From an uncultured Clostridia bacterium (lineage in GTDB: Bacteria > Bacillota > Clostridia > Oscillospirales > Acutalibacteraceae), in NCBI GenBank assembly GCA_947631855.1, contig CANRMX010000008.1, positions 1 to 52,861 on the forward strand: a stretch of 52,861 nucleotides of DNA, in the 5' to 3' direction. The notes under the pieces were generated by a model. That model had not been told where the DNA came from. It saw nothing but the letters and a program-made list of their open reading frames with translations, and made no database searches. The first letter of the stretch is position 1. Every line of letters begins with the position of its first letter. Below, piece by piece: positions 7,761 through 15,364 of the stretch. A program made the translations under genes and the position numbers.

Positions 7761-9125
7761 TTAGAAACCCGCACCCTCATAGGGATTGTGCCCCGGAAAG
7801 CCGCTGTCCTTAAGGCCCAGCATGGCCTCCAGATTTCCCCGCCCCGTGCCGCTCATTTTCCGCACGGGCACGCTTAGGGCGGTGCTCAATTCTTCCAGCG
7901 TCATATCGTCCAGGAAGATGTCCTCGTCGGCCTTGAGCATGGCATCCACGATCAGCAGCTCGTCGCCCAGGGCGCGGCCTTTCAGGTGCTTCACCAGGTC
8001 CTGCCCGGTGAGCAGCCCGGTGACGTTCACCGTGCCGCCGAAGAAATCGTTGTGGACGGGCACCAGCTCTACCGTTAAATTATGACATTTCCGCCGCAAT
8101 CCGTCAAGTACGCCGTCGATAAATTCCGCGCCGCCCTCGCCGGTGGGGATCGTCACTTTCCGGGGCGCTGGCAATTGCAGCAGGCCGGATGCTTCCGCTT
8201 CTTCCAGCGCCCAATCGAACTCGTCCTGGAAATTGCGGAGCATCCCCACGCCGTTTTCCAGCTGCGGGAAATCCTCATAAAAGTCCAGCTGCGGAATGGG
8301 CTGCCCCGCCAGCAGGTAGAATTCGTCCGAGGCGTACACCGTCCGGGCGCCCCGCGCCGCCAGGAATTTCTCCCCCCAGCGCTCCACGGCCGCCAGCACC
8401 GCCCGGGCGCCGGCGGAATCATAGGGCTCCAAGGGATACAGGCCCTCCCGGAAACGGGTGAGCCCCACGGGCACGCAGGCCACGCTCATGAGCCCCTCCC
8501 CCAGGGCAAACAGCTTCTCCAACGTGGATTCCAGCGCCGGGCCGTCGTTGAGCCCCGGGCACAGCACCAGCTGGCAGTTGAGCCGGATGCCGCCCTCCGC
8601 CAGACGGTACAGGTGGCGCAGGGACTCTCCCGCGAAGCGGTTGTGCATCATCTTGCACCGCAGGGCAGGGTCCATGGTGTGCACCGACACGTTGATGGGA
8701 CTGATGTGCATTTTCAGGATGCGGTCGATCTCCCGGTCGCTGATGTTGGTGAGGGTGATATAATTGCCGAACAGGAACGACAGCCGATCGTCGTCGTCCT
8801 TGAAATACAGCGTCTCCCGCATGCCCGGAGGCATCTGGTCGATAAAGCAGAACACGCACTGGTTCCGGCAGGCGTGCTGGCTGTCCATCAGGTACGTCTC
8901 GAATTCCAGCCCCAGCTCGGCGTATTGGGGCTTCTTCACTGCCACGGTGTAGTCTTCCCCATTCCGGGTGAGAACGAGCCGCAGTTCCCGCTCGGTCTCA
9001 TAAAAACGGAAATCCAGCACGTCGGTGATCTCGTTGCCGTTGATGGTGTGCAGCACGTCCCCGGCCCGGATGCCCGCCCCGGCCGCCTGACTGTTCGGGA
9101 CCACCCCGCTGATCTTGACCGCCAA
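7761..9125 (-). CDS. DUF512 family protein with PDZ-like domain and radical-SAM-type cysteine cluster
   Basis: A 454-residue protein. Residues about 1-60 form a PDZ-like domain (VVPNSQAAGAGIRAGDVLHTING). A CxxxCxxC cluster follows at about Cys86, Cys90 and Cys93 (ACRNQCVFCFIDQ), the [4Fe-4S] motif of radical SAM enzymes, and the C-terminal half is the DUF512 region. The start is TTG at 9125, eight bases after a full AGGAGG; the longer frame upstream would read through cloverleaf element B. The family sits next to der in many Clostridia and in cyanobacteria, and its reaction is unknown. No promoter could be found within the cloverleaf-bearing upstream gap. Confidence 0.88.
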   Translation of the reverse strand: MAVKISGVVPNSQAAGAGIRAGDVLHTINGNEITDVLDFRFYETERELRLVLTRNGEDYTVAVKKPQYAELGLEFETYLMDSQHACRNQCVFCFIDQMPPGMRETLYFKDDDDRLSFLFGNYITLTNISDREIDRILKMHISPINVSVHTMDPALRCKMMHNRFAGESLRHLYRLAEGGIRLNCQLVLCPGLNDGPALESTLEKLFALGEGLMSVACVPVGLTRFREGLYPLEPYDSAGARAVLAAVERWGEKFLAARGARTVYASDEFYLLAGQPIPQLDFYEDFPQLENGVGMLRNFQDEFDWALEEAEASGLLQLPAPRKVTIPTGEGGAEFIDGVLDGLRRKCHNLTVELVPVHNDFFGGTVNVTGLLTGQDLVKHLKGRALGDELLIVDAMLKADEDIFLDDMTLEELSTALSVPVRKMSGTGRGNLEAMLGLKDSGFPGHNPYEGAGF

Positions 9126-9161
9126 TCCGCTCACCTCCTGATCTTCTGCGCCGCCCGGCTG

Positions 9162-9243
9162 CCGGCGCCTCACGGGCTGCGCTTCGCGCAGCGGATGCTC
9201 CTGGAGCATCCGTCCCAAGCAGCGCTTGGGCGTGAGGTGCCGG
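9162..9243. repeat. cloverleaf-forming intergenic element B
   Basis: An 82-base segment that folds into a four-way junction. The closing stem has 13 bp (9162-9174 with 9231-9243, one G.T). Three perfect hairpins follow: 9176-9192 (7 bp, loop TTC), 9193-9211 (8 bp, loop CTG) and 9214-9230 (7 bp, loop AGC). Only three junction bases are unpaired: one before hairpin 1 and two before hairpin 3. Element C read on the minus strand has the same 13-bp closing stem and the same 1-0-2-0 spacing, and shares the junction letters CACGGGCTG and GGGCGTG. It sits between the rpmF terminator and the DUF512 start, so it may lie in that gene's leader. Confidence 0.75.
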
Positions 9244-9260
9244 GGTCCGGCGAGCGCCCA

Positions 9261-9292
9261 TGAAAAGAAAAGGGAACGCCGGCCGCGTTCCC
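9261..9292 (-). terminator. terminator of yceD-rpmF
   Basis: On the minus strand, an 8-bp perfect stem (9272-9279 with 9285-9292, five-base loop) is followed by a TTTTCTTTT run. It ends 25 bases beyond the rpmF stop and separates that operon from the DUF512 gene. Confidence 0.8.
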
Positions 9293-9316
9293 CTTCTCCA
9301 AGATTTCAGAATAAAC

Positions 9317-9499
9317 TTACGCTTCCTTGCGCACCACGGCACGGCCATTGTAGTAGCCGCAATTGCCGCACACGCGGTGAGGCGCGGTGTATTCCCCGCA
9401 ATGGGGGCACCGGGCCAGCGCGGGAGCCTGGAGCTTCCACACCTGAGAACGTCTCTTATTCTTCCTTGCACTCGAAAGTTTTCCCTTGGGGACTGCCAT
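9317..9499 (-). CDS. rpmF: 50S ribosomal protein bL32
   Basis: A 60-residue ribosomal protein. The N terminus MAVPKGKLSSARKNKRRS is characteristic of bL32, and the C-terminal half holds a zinc ribbon (CPHC...CGNC), so this is the zinc-binding form. GGGAGGTG precedes the ATG. It follows yceD by 53 bases, a conserved pairing, and is followed by a clear terminator. Confidence 0.97.
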   Translation of the reverse strand: MAVPKGKLSSARKNKRRSQVWKLQAPALARCPHCGEYTAPHRVCGNCGYYNGRAVVRKEA

Positions 9500-9552
9500 G
9501 AGAAACACCTCCCTATTTGATCTTATGGTCTTATCAACTTTGAAAAACGCCC

Positions 9553-10050
9553 CTACAACAGCGCCTGCAGCGCGGCCAGCCTGGGATCGACTTCCTGCTT
9601 CGGGCAGCCGCAGTCGCCCTGATTCAGGTTCTTCCCGCAGCGGGGACACAATCCCTTGCAGTCTTCCCTGCACAGGAATTTCCCCGGCAGGTCCAGCAGC
9701 ACGTCCTCCCGCAGCAGTTCGTCCAGCTCCACCTTGCCGTCGGGCGCAAGCACATACTCGTCGCCGTCCGGCTCGCCGCCGTTCATGCTCTGCACCACCG
9801 TGTGGGTGAATTCCCCCCGGTACCGCCGCTCCGTCATCTCGCCGCAGCGGTCGCAGGGCTTGCGCAGCACATAGCTCACCTGGGCCAGAAGCGCTGCCGA
9901 TCCGGCAAAGCCCCGGATACGCACCGCGGCCTCCGCGGCCTCCGGGAAGATCGGCGTCCCGTTCTCCAGCACATCGGAAAGGTCCAGCGTTACCGTGCTC
10001 TCTTCCCAGGGCGTGTCGTGCAGGAAATAGCGTTTTAAGTCAACAGTCAT
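9553..10050 (-). CDS. YceD/DUF177 family protein
   Basis: A 165-residue protein of the YceD (DUF177) family, usually encoded directly before rpmF, as here, and in some organisms linked to 23S rRNA or 50S metabolism. It shows two cysteine pairs: CDRCG in the middle, and CREDCKGLCPRCGKNLNQGDCGC near the C terminus, typical of clostridial members. The ATG at 10050 has GAGGT seven bases upstream and lies about 20 bases from the expected transcription start. Expression is driven by a perfect consensus promoter overlapped by a dyad (10063-10104). Confidence 0.9.
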   Translation of the reverse strand: MTVDLKRYFLHDTPWEESTVTLDLSDVLENGTPIFPEAAEAAVRIRGFAGSAALLAQVSYVLRKPCDRCGEMTERRYRGEFTHTVVQSMNGGEPDGDEYVLAPDGKVELDELLREDVLLDLPGKFLCREDCKGLCPRCGKNLNQGDCGCPKQEVDPRLAALQALL

Positions 10051-10062
10051 AGCAAACCTCAT

Positions 10063-10091
10063 GCCGTACCGATATATTATACCGGTACGGC
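10063..10091. promoter_or_regulatory. putative operator dyad over the yceD-rpmF -10 box
   Basis: Perfect 9-base arms GCCGTACCG (10063-10071) and CGGTACGGC (10083-10091) are separated by 11 bases holding the -10 hexamer. One arm covers the expected start point and the other lies in the promoter spacer, a geometry typical of a repressor site. No matching regulator can be named; the sequence is not the known FapR box. Confidence 0.6.
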
Positions 10092-10104
10092 TCAGTTTTG
10101 TCAA
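10076..10104 (-). promoter_or_regulatory. consensus sigma-A promoter of yceD-rpmF
   Basis: Minus-strand TTGACA, 17 bases, TATAAT: a perfect match to the consensus. The predicted start near 10069 leaves a leader of about 20 bases. Confidence 0.88.
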
Positions 10105-10156
10105 GGATTTTCTGCCAAAGGGCGCAAAACAAATTCTCCGGGGCGGCGCGGTTTCC

Positions 10157-10339
10157 CTATTTGCCGTCGCCCAGGAAAACGATCACCAGCCCCGCGATCC
10201 CCACGATGAGGCCCACCAAGCCCCAGTCCGGGTACCAGCCAATGCCAATGAAGCTGAACAAACTGTCAAAGGAGCTGTGGGCCAGGTTCAGCAGGATGCC
10301 AAACAGGATCAGCGCCACGCCCCGCAGCTGCTTTTTCAT
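10157..10339 (-). CDS. small two-helix membrane protein
   Basis: A 60-residue protein with two hydrophobic helices (about residues 7-20 and 38-57) joined by a short loop with an SFDSLFSF segment. An AGGAG sits eight bases before the ATG, formed by the last codons of the P-loop gene; only six bases separate the two genes, so translation is probably coupled. I do not recognise the family. It is the last gene of the pgi cluster. Confidence 0.7.
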   Translation of the reverse strand: MKKQLRGVALILFGILLNLAHSSFDSLFSFIGIGWYPDWGLVGLIVGIAGLVIVFLGDGK

Positions 10340-10345
10340 CTACGC

Positions 10346-10765
10346 TTACTCCTGGATATACTTTGCACAGCTTTCCGGGATCTCCTCACTGGAAAGGGAC
10401 ACGGAGAGCACGATATTGGCGCCGGATACCTTCCCCAGCTTCTCCAGGTCGCCGATAAAGCGCTCCAGATCAAAATCATCGGTGGCAGGGGTGACGATCT
10501 TCAACGTGGAGTCCACGAAAATGTCGGTGACGTCGTAGTTGCCCGCGCAGATGCCGCTGATGAAGCCGAACAGCGCCGGGGCCCCGGTGATGTCGTATTC
10601 GTCCGAATCCACCAGACGGGCCTTGTGGGGGATGTCATAGGTGAGCTTCATGCCCTTCTCGATCACCACCACGTTGCCGCCGGAGGACGCCAGAGCCGCG
10701 TTGACCTTTTCGATGAGCTTCTTGGTTTTGCCGGACCCTTTCTTGCCGATGAGTAATGAAATCAT
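10346..10765 (-). CDS. small P-loop NTPase-like protein
   Basis: A 139-residue protein with a Walker A motif GKKGSGKT at residues 7-14 and a hydrophobic strand ending in Asp (DIFVDS) that could serve as Walker B. It is too short for a full motor ATPase and lacks any helicase motif. Similar short clostridial proteins are sometimes labelled PilT-like, but nothing here indicates pilus function. AAGGAGAA precedes the ATG. It follows pgi by 66 bases that hold an 8-bp hairpin (10790-10811) without a T-run, and it is followed closely by a two-helix membrane protein. Confidence 0.8.
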   Translation of the reverse strand: MISLLIGKKGSGKTKKLIEKVNAALASSGGNVVVIEKGMKLTYDIPHKARLVDSDEYDITGAPALFGFISGICAGNYDVTDIFVDSTLKIVTPATDDFDLERFIGDLEKLGKVSGANIVLSVSLSSEEIPESCAKYIQE

Positions 10766-10831
10766 AACAGGTTCTCCTTTTCACTTTTTCGCCCGAAGTC
10801 CAGTTCGGGCGGGGATTTCTCAGTCTTGCGC

Positions 10832-12172
10832 TCAGTTGCTCAGACGCGCCTCCAGCACGGCCTTTGCCTCCTCATAGCCGGGCTTGCCCAGCAGCGCGAA
10901 CATATTCTTCTTGTAGCTCTCCACGCCGGGCTGGTCGAAGGGATTGACCCCCAGCATATAACCGGAAATGGCGCAGGCCTTCTCGAAGAAGTAGATCAGC
11001 TGCCCCAGGGTGTCCTCGCTGAAATCGGAGGCATGGAGCACCACATTGGGGACGCCGCCGTCGTTGTGGGCCAGCAGCGTGCCTTCAAAGGCCTTCTCGT
11101 TGACGAAGGCCATGGTGTGCCCGGCCAGATAGTTGAGGCCGTCCACGTCCACCGCTTCTTCCCCAAGGGTGATCTCATAGGCGGGCTGGTCGATGGCCAC
11201 CACCGTTTCAAACATCATCCGGCGGCCGTCCTGGAGATACTGCCCCAGGGAGTGGAGATCGGTGGAGAAGATCACCGAGGCCGGGAACAGGCCCTTTTGA
11301 TCCTTGCCCTCGCTCTCGCCATAGAGCTGCTTCCACCACTCGTTGAGCATGGCGCAGCGTGGCTCGTAGCTCACCATCACTTCCATGGCTTTGCCCTTGT
11401 TGTAGAGGATGTTGCGGATGGCGGCGTACTTGTAGCAGTCGTTCTTGGCCGGATCGGGATCGTCATAGATCTCGGCGGCCTTGGCGGCCCCGGCCATCAA
11501 CGCGTCGATATCCGCGCCGGCCACGGCGATGGGCAGCAGGCCCACGGCGGTGAGCACGGAGAAGCGGCCGCCCACGTTATCGGGCACCACGAAGGTCTCG
11601 AAGCCCTCCTCGTCCGCCAGGTGCTTCAGCGTCCCCTTGGCCCGGTCGGTGGTGCAGAAGATGCGCTCCCGGGCGCCCTCCTTGCCGTATTTTTCCTCCA
11701 GCAGCTCCCGGAACACCCGGAACGCGATGGCGGGCTCCGTGGTGGTGCCGGACTTGGAGATCATGTTGATGGAGATATCCTTCCCCTCGCAGATCTGCAC
11801 CAGCTCGCTGAGGGCGGTGGAGCTGATGGAATTGCCGGTGAAGTAGATGGCGGGAGAATCCCCACGGAGATCGTTGTAGCGGTCGGACTTCAAGAACTCG
11901 ATGGCGGCCCGGGCGCCCAGATAGGACCCGCCGATGCCGATGACGATAAACACGTCGGAATTGGAACGGACCTTGGCCGCTGCGGCCTTGATGCGGGCAA
12001 ATTCCTCCCGGTCGTAATCGGTGGGCAGATGGACCCAGCCCAGGAAATTGCTGCCCGGCCCCTTGCCGGAGGCCAGCAGCTCATGCGCGGCCCGCACCTG
12101 GGGCGCGATGGCCTCGTATTCGTGCTGTGCGATAAAATCTTTTAAGTATCCGTCGTTGAGCTTCAACGGCAT
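10832..12172 (-). CDS. pgi: glucose-6-phosphate isomerase
   Basis: A cytoplasmic glycolytic enzyme of 446 residues, the usual Firmicutes length, that interconverts glucose 6-phosphate and fructose 6-phosphate. Signature segments are present: [28 protein letters not shown] (phosphate binding) and VGGRFSVLT, with active-site His and Lys candidates toward the C terminus. AAAAGGAG precedes the ATG, and there is a dedicated promoter at 12227-12255. The two small genes downstream may share its transcript. Confidence 0.97.
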   Translation of the reverse strand: MPLKLNDGYLKDFIAQHEYEAIAPQVRAAHELLASGKGPGSNFLGWVHLPTDYDREEFARIKAAAAKVRSNSDVFIVIGIGGSYLGARAAIEFLKSDRYNDLRGDSPAIYFTGNSISSTALSELVQICEGKDISINMISKSGTTTEPAIAFRVFRELLEEKYGKEGARERIFCTTDRAKGTLKHLADEEGFETFVVPDNVGGRFSVLTAVGLLPIAVAGADIDALMAGAAKAAEIYDDPDPAKNDCYKYAAIRNILYNKGKAMEVMVSYEPRCAMLNEWWKQLYGESEGKDQKGLFPASVIFSTDLHSLGQYLQDGRRMMFETVVAIDQPAYEITLGEEAVDVDGLNYLAGHTMAFVNEKAFEGTLLAHNDGGVPNVVLHASDFSEDTLGQLIYFFEKACAISGYMLGVNPFDQPGVESYKKNMFALLGKPGYEEAKAVLEARLSN

Positions 12173-12226
12173 GCAAATGCACTCCTTTTTTCAGCCGCGG
12201 ATCATGGCCGCAGTCTTGCTGCTTCT

Positions 12227-12255
12227 ATTCTACAATAATTCAGAGCAATTTGCAA
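12227..12255 (-). promoter_or_regulatory. sigma-A promoter of pgi
   Basis: Minus-strand TTGCAA, 17 bases, TAGAAT, about 55 bases upstream of the pgi start. Confidence 0.65.
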
Positions 12256-12297
12256 GCCTCTTCTTTCATGGGTGGACAAACTCGCTTTTTCCCCACC

Positions 12298-13431
12298 CTA
12301 CCAGGAAAAGAAACAGCCCAGCAGGTACCGCAGCGCGGCGGAAAAGGTGACGGCCTCCACGTCCGCCGCCGCCGTGATCTCCACCGCGGCCGCATCCTCG
12401 CCGTTCACGGTGTATCGCACCCTGCCCACCACGTCGCCCTTGCGCACCGGGGCCGGGAGGCTCTCCGGCAGCTCGACGGTCTGCTCCACGCCGCCTGTTT
12501 CCGTGGATTGCAGCAAAATCTTGGGCATCTCCCCCACCTGGAGGGCCACGCTGTCCTCCAGGCCGCCGGTGACGGGCAGGGGCTCCAGCGCCGGGGATTC
12601 GGGGGTGGTCACCGCCCAATTGGCAAAGCCGTAGTCCAGCAGCGCCGCCGCATCCTGAAAGCGGTGGTCGGTGCTGTCCGCCCCTAAAATCACCGCGATC
12701 AGCGAAAGGCCGTCCCGCTCCGCCGTGGCTGTGATGCAGCTGCCCGCCTGGGACGTGGTGCCGGTCTTGAGCCCGGTGATGCCGTTGTAGCTGCGGATCA
12801 GCTTGTTGGTGTTGACCAGCTGGGTCTCCCCGTTCCGCACGTAGTCGATCCAGGTGAGGGTATAATCGAAAATCTGCTTATGGCCGATCAGCTCCCGGCT
12901 CATCAGGGCCACGTCGTAGGCGCTGGTGACATGGCCCGCCTCGTCCAGGCCGTTGCAGTTTTTGAACACCGTATCCGCCATGCCCAGTGCGGCGGCCTTC
13001 TCGTTCATCCGCTGCACGAAGGCCTCCTCGCTGCCGGCCACGTTCTCCGCCAGCACCACCGCCGCGTCGTTGGCGCTCATGATCACCGCCGCCTTGATCA
13101 GGTCGTCCACGGTCATGGCCTCGCCCTCTTTCAGCCAGATGTCCGATCCGCCCATGGAGGCCGCGTGGGCCGAGGCGGGCAGGGTATCGGTGAGGGCCAG
13201 CCGGCCGCTGTCAATGGCCTCGAAGGTCAGGCACAAGGTCATCACCTTGGTGATGCTCGCGCAGGGCCGCACAGCGTGGGCGTCCTTCTCGAACAGCACC
13301 CGCCCGGTGGAGGCTTCCATCAGCACCGCGGAAGGCGCGGTGAGCTCCACTGCGTCGCCAAGAGCGATGGGTGTGGGGACGAAAATCAACAGCAGGGTGA
13401 GCGCAAGCAGCAGACAGAGCAGTTTCTTCAT
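12298..13431 (-). CDS. D-alanyl-D-alanine carboxypeptidase (DacF/DacA-like, S11 family)
   Basis: A secreted or membrane-anchored penicillin-binding protein of 377 residues that removes the terminal D-Ala of peptidoglycan stem peptides. The N-terminal 25 residues are a signal sequence. The three active-site motifs are SITK (Ser59, Lys62), SAN (119-121) and KTG (222-224), followed by a C-terminal beta domain and a hydrophobic ending that could hold the protein to the membrane. I prefer the ATG at 13431, eight bases after AAAGGA; an ATG three codons earlier is too close to it. DacF in Bacillus is sporulation-specific, but I could not find a convincing sigma-F promoter here. Confidence 0.93.
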   Translation of the reverse strand: MKKLLCLLLALTLLLIFVPTPIALGDAVELTAPSAVLMEASTGRVLFEKDAHAVRPCASITKVMTLCLTFEAIDSGRLALTDTLPASAHAASMGGSDIWLKEGEAMTVDDLIKAAVIMSANDAAVVLAENVAGSEEAFVQRMNEKAAALGMADTVFKNCNGLDEAGHVTSAYDVALMSRELIGHKQIFDYTLTWIDYVRNGETQLVNTNKLIRSYNGITGLKTGTTSQAGSCITATAERDGLSLIAVILGADSTDHRFQDAAALLDYGFANWAVTTPESPALEPLPVTGGLEDSVALQVGEMPKILLQSTETGGVEQTVELPESLPAPVRKGDVVGRVRYTVNGEDAAAVEITAAADVEAVTFSAALRYLLGCFFSW

Positions 13432-13492
13432 GGGGATCATCCTTTCTCTTTCCTATCGTTCCTATATAGAAAGGATATGCCTCCCGCATACG

Positions 13493-13521
13493 GAAAAGAC
13501 CCCGGCGGTGGGCCGGGGTCT
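13493..13521 (-). terminator. terminator of the zinc-ribbon coiled-coil gene
   Basis: A perfect 10-bp stem (13497-13506 with 13512-13521), five-base loop, TTTT on the minus strand. It begins 18 bases after that gene's stop. Confidence 0.75.
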
Positions 13522-13538
13522 CGGGTCGATGAAAATCC

Positions 13539-13910
13539 TTATTCCTCGTCGGGCGTGAGCTTCGCGCCGCAATCGGCACAGTACGTCGCCGTGGAGGGGC
13601 TGGCCTTGCCGCAAACCGGGCAAATGACCTTGTTCTGCTTGTCGCCCAGCTCCCGAGTCACCGCAGCCAGCTGCGCCTTCACCTCTTCCAGCTCGGCGAT
13701 CTGCGCGGTGACGGCTTCGTCCCCGGCCAGCGCCTCGGCGCAATTCTCGGCCACATACTGGCCCAGCGTCTCATAGCGGCGGCGGATATCCGTGTTCAGC
13801 TCCGCCACGCTGATGCGCAGCTTGGAGGCGTCCACCAGCTTGCCGGCCTTCTTGCTCACGGCCTCGGCGGCAGATTTGGCGTTCACGACCACATCGTCCA
13901 AAATACCCAT
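13539..13910 (-). CDS. zinc-ribbon protein with N-terminal helical region
   Basis: A 123-residue protein. Residues about 1-90 are predicted helical and probably coiled coil (ELNTDIRRRYETLGQYV, AQIAELEEVKAQLAAVTREL). The C terminus is a zinc ribbon with CPVCG and CADCG pairs. This layout is common in Clostridia, but the role is unknown. A full GGAGG lies before the ATG. It has its own promoter (13964-13992) and terminator, so it is expressed alone. Confidence 0.85.
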   Translation of the reverse strand: MGILDDVVVNAKSAAEAVSKKAGKLVDASKLRISVAELNTDIRRRYETLGQYVAENCAEALAGDEAVTAQIAELEEVKAQLAAVTRELGDKQNKVICPVCGKASPSTATYCADCGAKLTPDEE

Positions 13911-13963
13911 GTAAAATTCCTCCTTTTTCAGTTGCCGGGAGACGACGCTCCCCTTATGCTGCT

Positions 13964-13992
13964 ATTATATCAGTCCGGCGGAAAAAAGTAAA
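13964..13992 (-). promoter_or_regulatory. sigma-A promoter of the zinc-ribbon coiled-coil gene
   Basis: Minus-strand TTTACT, 17 bases, TATAAT, about 50 bases before the start codon. Confidence 0.7.
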
Positions 13993-14046
13993 TAAATATT
14001 CTTTTACAAATTCATGAAAAATCCGTAAAAATTCGAGCGGCTCCGG

Positions 14047-14083
14047 AAACGAACAAGGCCCTCCCCAAACAGGAGAGGGCCTT
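14047..14083 (-). terminator. probable terminator of the CAP-SLH gene
   Basis: A perfect 9-bp stem (14055-14063 with 14075-14083). The minus-strand tail is GTTCGTTT, a weak T-run. It lies about 30 bases beyond the stop. Confidence 0.55.
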
Positions 14084-14113
14084 GGGTGGGCGTTTGCTTA
14101 CACGTCCAAATCT

Positions 14114-15250
14114 TTATGCCAGGTCTCGATACAGGAAGGTGACGCCCTGTCCACGGGTGCACTTCCCCTCCGGGCTAAAGGTGTCAGGCTCCATCCCCGT
14201 AGTGATGCCGTTTTCCACGGCCCACAGCACGGCGTCCGTGTAGTATTCCCCAGCCGGTACGTCTTTGAAGGGATTCTTGGTGGTGCCGGGAGCAGGCTTG
14301 CCTGCGTACCGCCACAGGAAGGTGACGATCTGCGCCCGGGTGCAGGCTTGGTTGGGACTGAAGGTGGTATCCTTGGTGCCGGTGGTGATGCCGTTCTCCA
14401 TCGCCCACAGCACGGCCTTGTAGTAGTATTCTTTTGCCGGCACGTCGGTGAAGCGGGTCGTGGTGGTCTTGGGCTCGGGTTCGCCGGCGCTTCTCCACAG
14501 GAAGGTCACGATCTGCGCACGGGTGCAGGGCTCGTTGGGGCTAAAGGTGAGCGGGGTGGTGCCAGTGGTCACGCCATTGGCCACGGCCCACTGGACTGCG
14601 TCATGGAAGAAATCGTTGCCTTTTACGTCCGTGAAATGCGGCGTAGGCATCCCTGTGTCTTCGATACCGGAATTCTCATATCCAAACTCCTGCACCCAGT
14701 AGTAATTGCCTTTGTAATAGAGGCAGGCGACGCCCACCGAAGTGAACTCCTCGTCCAGCATATTGCGGCGGTGGCCCTGGCCCTCATAGCCGTAGTTCTC
14801 CTCCGCCCACATCGTAAACGCATCCTCCGTTGTCAAGGTAAAAGACCCGCAGGCGATGTTCTCGCCCCAGCTGTTTATCCCCTGATAAACAACATCAAAG
14901 CACAGCGTGCCGTCCGGGCGGATATGGTTGAAGAGGATGCTCAACTCCGCCGCACGCCGGATGGCGATCTGCTCCAGCGCGTAGTCGTAGGTCAGCTCCT
15001 GCAGGCCGGTGACTTGCACCTTTTGGGTGTTGTCTTCGTTCCAATACCAGGCGTCCGGGCCGGTGCGGAAGTCGTTGATCATGTCCAGCATGGCGCGGGC
15101 GTCCGTTTGCAGGTAGGAACCTTCTGCCTGGATGGCTTTCACCTGGGCGTCCAGTTCCTCCGAAGTCATGGTGGCCGCGCTGGCGGCCAGGGGGATCATG
15201 GCCAGCAGCAGGGCCGCAGCCAGCAGGATGGAGAACAGCTTCTTTGTCAT
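14114..15250 (-). CDS. secreted CAP-domain protein with three SLH repeats
   Basis: A 378-residue exported protein. Residues 1-25 are a signal peptide with an AxA-type site. Residues about 45-205 form a CAP/SCP domain, shown by FNHIRPDG, WGENIACG and GQGHRRNML. Three S-layer homology repeats follow (each FTDV...AVxWAxxNGxTTG...TFSP...CTRAQIVTFLWR), which hold proteins to the cell wall. The last repeat is degenerate (CTRGQGVTFLYR) and ends the protein. The role of the CAP domain is unknown, and no protease motif is present. AAAGGAG precedes the ATG, with a good promoter at 15284-15313. Confidence 0.92.
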   Translation of the reverse strand: MTKKLFSILLAAALLLAMIPLAASAATMTSEELDAQVKAIQAEGSYLQTDARAMLDMINDFRTGPDAWYWNEDNTQKVQVTGLQELTYDYALEQIAIRRAAELSILFNHIRPDGTLCFDVVYQGINSWGENIACGSFTLTTEDAFTMWAEENYGYEGQGHRRNMLDEEFTSVGVACLYYKGNYYWVQEFGYENSGIEDTGMPTPHFTDVKGNDFFHDAVQWAVANGVTTGTTPLTFSPNEPCTRAQIVTFLWRSAGEPEPKTTTTRFTDVPAKEYYYKAVLWAMENGITTGTKDTTFSPNQACTRAQIVTFLWRYAGKPAPGTTKNPFKDVPAGEYYTDAVLWAVENGITTGMEPDTFSPEGKCTRGQGVTFLYRDLA

Positions 15251-15283
15251 GATTTTAGCTCCTTTCGGATATTCCTGTTTACA

Positions 15284-15313
15284 AGTATACACTGCCTGTG
15301 CGCCCGCTGTCAA
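15284..15313 (-). promoter_or_regulatory. sigma-A promoter of the CAP-SLH gene
   Basis: Minus-strand TTGACA, 18 bases, TATACT, about 40 bases before the start codon. Confidence 0.75.
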
Positions 15314-15364
15314 TGATCGAAACGAAAAAGGGCGCGGCGGTGCGATCGACCCGTGCACGGCCTA

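Noticed and set aside
13432-13500. Sigma-F promoter before the DacF-like gene
   Set aside because: A GCATA is followed by GGAACGATA at 13 bases, shorter than the 15 expected, and the -10 lacks key positions.
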